From: an uncultured Ruminiclostridium sp.
GTDB taxonomy: Bacteria > Bacillota > Clostridia > Oscillospirales > Ruminococcaceae
Assembly: GCA_934462775.1 (NCBI GenBank)
Contig: CAKSIR010000142.1
Location: forward strand, 1-5,181
Direction of reading: 5' to 3'
Length of the DNA: 5,181 bases
Below, piece by piece: positions 4,689 to 5,181 of this stretch (positions within the stretch are counted from its first letter, which is position 1; every line of letters begins with the position of its first letter). Both the position numbers and the translations under genes were made by a program. The notes under the pieces were generated by a model. The model did no database searches. It saw only the letters and a program-made list of their open reading frames with translations, and was not told the origin of the DNA.

Positions 4689-5181
4689 TACTTTCCTCCT
4701 TTGCTGTTGTTAAAGGAAAACGATATTTTTCCATCAGAGAGAACTAATGAAGCGTCAAATACTTTGCCGGATTTTCCTTTAAAACCCTTTATAATTGCAG
4801 TTTTACCCGATTGACACAGCATAGCTGCTTGGCTTTCAGTAATTTTTTTACCGCAGATTTCGTAGTTGATGTGAAAAGTACAGCCATCGGTGTATCCGGT
4901 GCATGAATACCCATATTTTCCTTTAAACATTCTTTTTCCGCAAAGCGGACACACAAGACGGCTTTCGTTTTCGCTGAAATACTGAACGCCGTCGCTTTCC
5001 TTAACAATGTTGTACCAGACATATACCTGGCGTTTAATATCGCTGATAAATGATGTGTATAAAGACCTTGCATTTTCCTTTGACTCTGCAATATCATTCA
5101 ATCGTTTTTCCCACGTTCCGGTAATTTCTGCGGATTTTAATTCAGGTACAGCGAGTGTATTTATAAGAAAAATTCCTTTTG
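4688..5181 (-). CDS. topB: Type IA DNA topoisomerase (TopB-like), C-terminal 163 aa, continues past the right edge
   Basis: The reading frame is open through the right edge, so the start lies outside the window; an in-frame TTG at 5101 is not the true start. The first visible part (LAVPELKSAEITGTWEKRLNDIA) matches the end of the topoisomerase III core, where TopB proteins read like 'P.L.S...T..WE..L..I'. Then comes a four-cysteine zinc finger, C-x2-C-x12-C-x6-C (CPLC to TDGC, fragment residues 77-100). After it lies the usual topoisomerase C-terminal repeat (GKKITESQAAMLCQSGKT, IKGFKGKSGKVFDASLVL, KISFSF). TopB enzymes pass single strands and decatenate DNA, and such copies are standard on clostridial conjugative elements. 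The active-site tyrosine domain is not in view. The stop overlaps the Toprim gene by one base. Confidence 0.87.
   Translation of the reverse strand, partial: KGIFLINTLAVPELKSAEITGTWEKRLNDIAESKENARSLYTSFISDIKRQVYVWYNIVKESDGVQYFSENESRLVCPLCGKRMFKGKYGYSCTGYTDGCTFHINYEICGKKITESQAAMLCQSGKTAIIKGFKGKSGKVFDASLVLSDGKISFSFNNSKGGK
4695..4702 (-). promoter_or_regulatory. Near-ideal ribosome binding site of the Toprim gene within the end of topB
   Basis: AAAGGAGG on the minus strand, 6 nt before the ATG at 4688, is almost fully complementary to the end of 16S rRNA. It lies in the last codons of topB and, with the TAATG overlap, ensures strong and probably coupled translation of the primase-like protein. 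Confidence 0.85.

Noticed and set aside
4789..5097. Minus-strand open frame of 102 codons in another phase
   Set aside because: It overlaps the topB end, which has a clear zinc finger and topoisomerase repeat in the true phase.
1..5181. CRISPR array, tRNA, insertion sequence or attachment repeats
   Set aside because: No regularly spaced repeats, cloverleaf, transposase or matching end repeats were found by reading both strands.

Overview
The window looks like part of an integrated conjugative (or otherwise mobilisable) element in a low-GC, Gram-positive bacterium, most likely a gut clostridial relative (Ruminococcus/Oscillospiraceae type). The grounds are AT-rich DNA, strong AGGAGG-type ribosome binding sites, perfect TTGACA-N17-TATAAT promoters, and a TopB-like topoisomerase followed by a DUF3991/Toprim protein, a pairing common in clostridial conjugative elements. 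The species cannot be named from this stretch. Every gene I accept lies on the minus strand, so transcription runs from high to low coordinates.

Right part (about 5181 to 2515): the C-terminal end of a type IA topoisomerase (topB-like, entering from the right edge) overlaps by one base (TAATG) a 323-aa DUF3991/Toprim primase-like protein. This is followed by a 113-aa protein of unknown function and a 260-aa class II Fic AMP-transferase. The spacings are -1, 21 and 18 nt, and a good intrinsic terminator follows fic, so this looks like one operon joining element DNA processing to a regulatory or toxin-like enzyme.

Middle part (about 2490 to 967): small accessory genes. These are a strongly acidic 106-aa protein; a membrane-anchored coiled-coil protein with its own perfect promoter and terminator; a 122-aa paralogue of the 113-aa protein upstream of fic (both begin MYNEK and carry a WNCC...LF..EP..Q C-terminal motif); and a 51-aa protein coupled to it by TAATG.

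Left part (about 951 to 1): a MntA/HepT (nucleotidyltransferase/HEPN) toxin-antitoxin pair, antitoxin first, with a perfect promoter, an 11-nt gene overlap and a perfect terminator. Then comes the start of a lipoprotein gene, also behind a perfect promoter, with a 20-bp perfect palindrome centred about 60 bp upstream of its predicted transcription start.

The most unusual points are the WNCC paralogue pair of unknown function, a perfect consensus promoter that straddles the start codon of one of these paralogues, and the operator-like palindrome. The toxin-antitoxin pair and Fic belong to known families. No CRISPR array, tRNA, rRNA, insertion sequence or attachment site was seen.
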